Source: an uncultured Flavobacteriales bacterium
GTDB taxonomy: Bacteria; Bacteroidota; Bacteroidia; Palsa-965
DNA length: 50,091 nucleotides
NCBI GenBank assembly: GCA_903873905.1
Contig: CAIQQJ010000161.1
Span: forward strand, 1 to 50,091
Reading direction: 5' to 3'
In this document: piece by piece, positions 50,013 to 50,091 of the stretch
How the letters are laid out: each line of letters starts with the position of its first letter
Numbering within the stretch: the first letter of the stretch is position 1
Position numbers and translations under genes: made by a program
Notes under the pieces: model-generated
What the model saw: the letters and a program-made list of their open reading frames with translations, nothing else
What the model was told of the DNA's origin: nothing
The model's database searches: none

Positions 50013-50091
50013 TTTATGAAAAAAAATGACAGTGAAAACATAGTTGTTTTAAAGAGTAACCACTATTATAATAATTCAAATTAGGTTAACA

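Noticed and set aside
49856-50041. Minus-strand reading frame with the words GHVGIRTPNLLIRSEVLYPVELHNR
   Set aside because: It is the antisense of the tRNA-Arg gene, a well-known type of false protein.

Overview
The window looks like chromosomal DNA of a member of the Bacteroidota. The evidence is an AT-rich genome, -7 promoter elements of the TAnnTTTG type (at the PadR gene, the RRM gene, a tRNA and several lipoprotein genes), a type IX secretion C-terminal sorting domain, PorE-like TPR/PD40/OmpA proteins, a DUF6089-like barrel and a Sec-type (clade II) NosZ. The lineage within the phylum cannot be fixed from this sequence. Most of the window is ordinary core and accessory chromosome; no phage, CRISPR array or complete insertion sequence was seen.

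Layout. 1-5 kb: a truncated TerC membrane protein, then a PadR regulator with a palindromic operator and a PspC-domain protein, an RRM RNA-binding protein, a fatty acid desaturase and a small membrane protein. 5-13 kb: a fused alpha/beta ketoacid dehydrogenase E1 gene broken by a one-base shift in a run of seven A, a T9SS cargo protein, a TPR/PD40 protein, murQ, a conserved unknown and a WD40 protein.

13-23 kb: a nitrous oxide reduction island. A minus-strand cluster runs cytochrome c - nosZ - (terminator) - nosL fusion - nosD - nosF - nosY. It is followed by a FAS1 lipoprotein and two more cytochromes closely related to the first. A divergent 12-TM protein related to heme-copper oxidase subunit I lies on the other side. 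Three promoters in the island carry a dyad of the form WTGAT-N4-ATCAW centred about 36-38 bp upstream of the end of the -7 element, as expected for an FNR/DNR-type activator. In the inferred scheme, lipid-anchored cytochromes pass electrons to a lipid-anchored NosZ, while NosL, NosD and NosFY supply copper and maturation.

23-31 kb: a small unknown protein, an XRE/S24 regulator, a GC-richer island dense in inverted repeats (24.4-24.8 kb), a proline-rich lipoprotein, a PorE-like OmpA protein, a large AsmA-like protein and aroC. 31-43 kb: two outer-membrane-type proteins, hutI and a formiminotransferase-cyclodeaminase fusion for histidine breakdown, a patatin-like protein, a GT39/ArnT-type glycosyltransferase and an intact fused E1. 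43-50 kb: two Ala/Asp/Ser-rich small lipoproteins, a DUF5011-type lipoprotein, a SUI1-type factor, a CoA transferase, a DUF6089-like barrel, a GNAT enzyme, an unknown membrane protein with aroQ, xerD and tRNA-Arg(ACG).

Two genome-wide habits recur. Short intergenic tandem repeats with a unit of about 7 nt sit against gene ends. In several genes (murQ, aroC, hutI, aroQ, xerD) the -7 element lies only 4-6 nt before the start codon, which suggests leaderless mRNAs.
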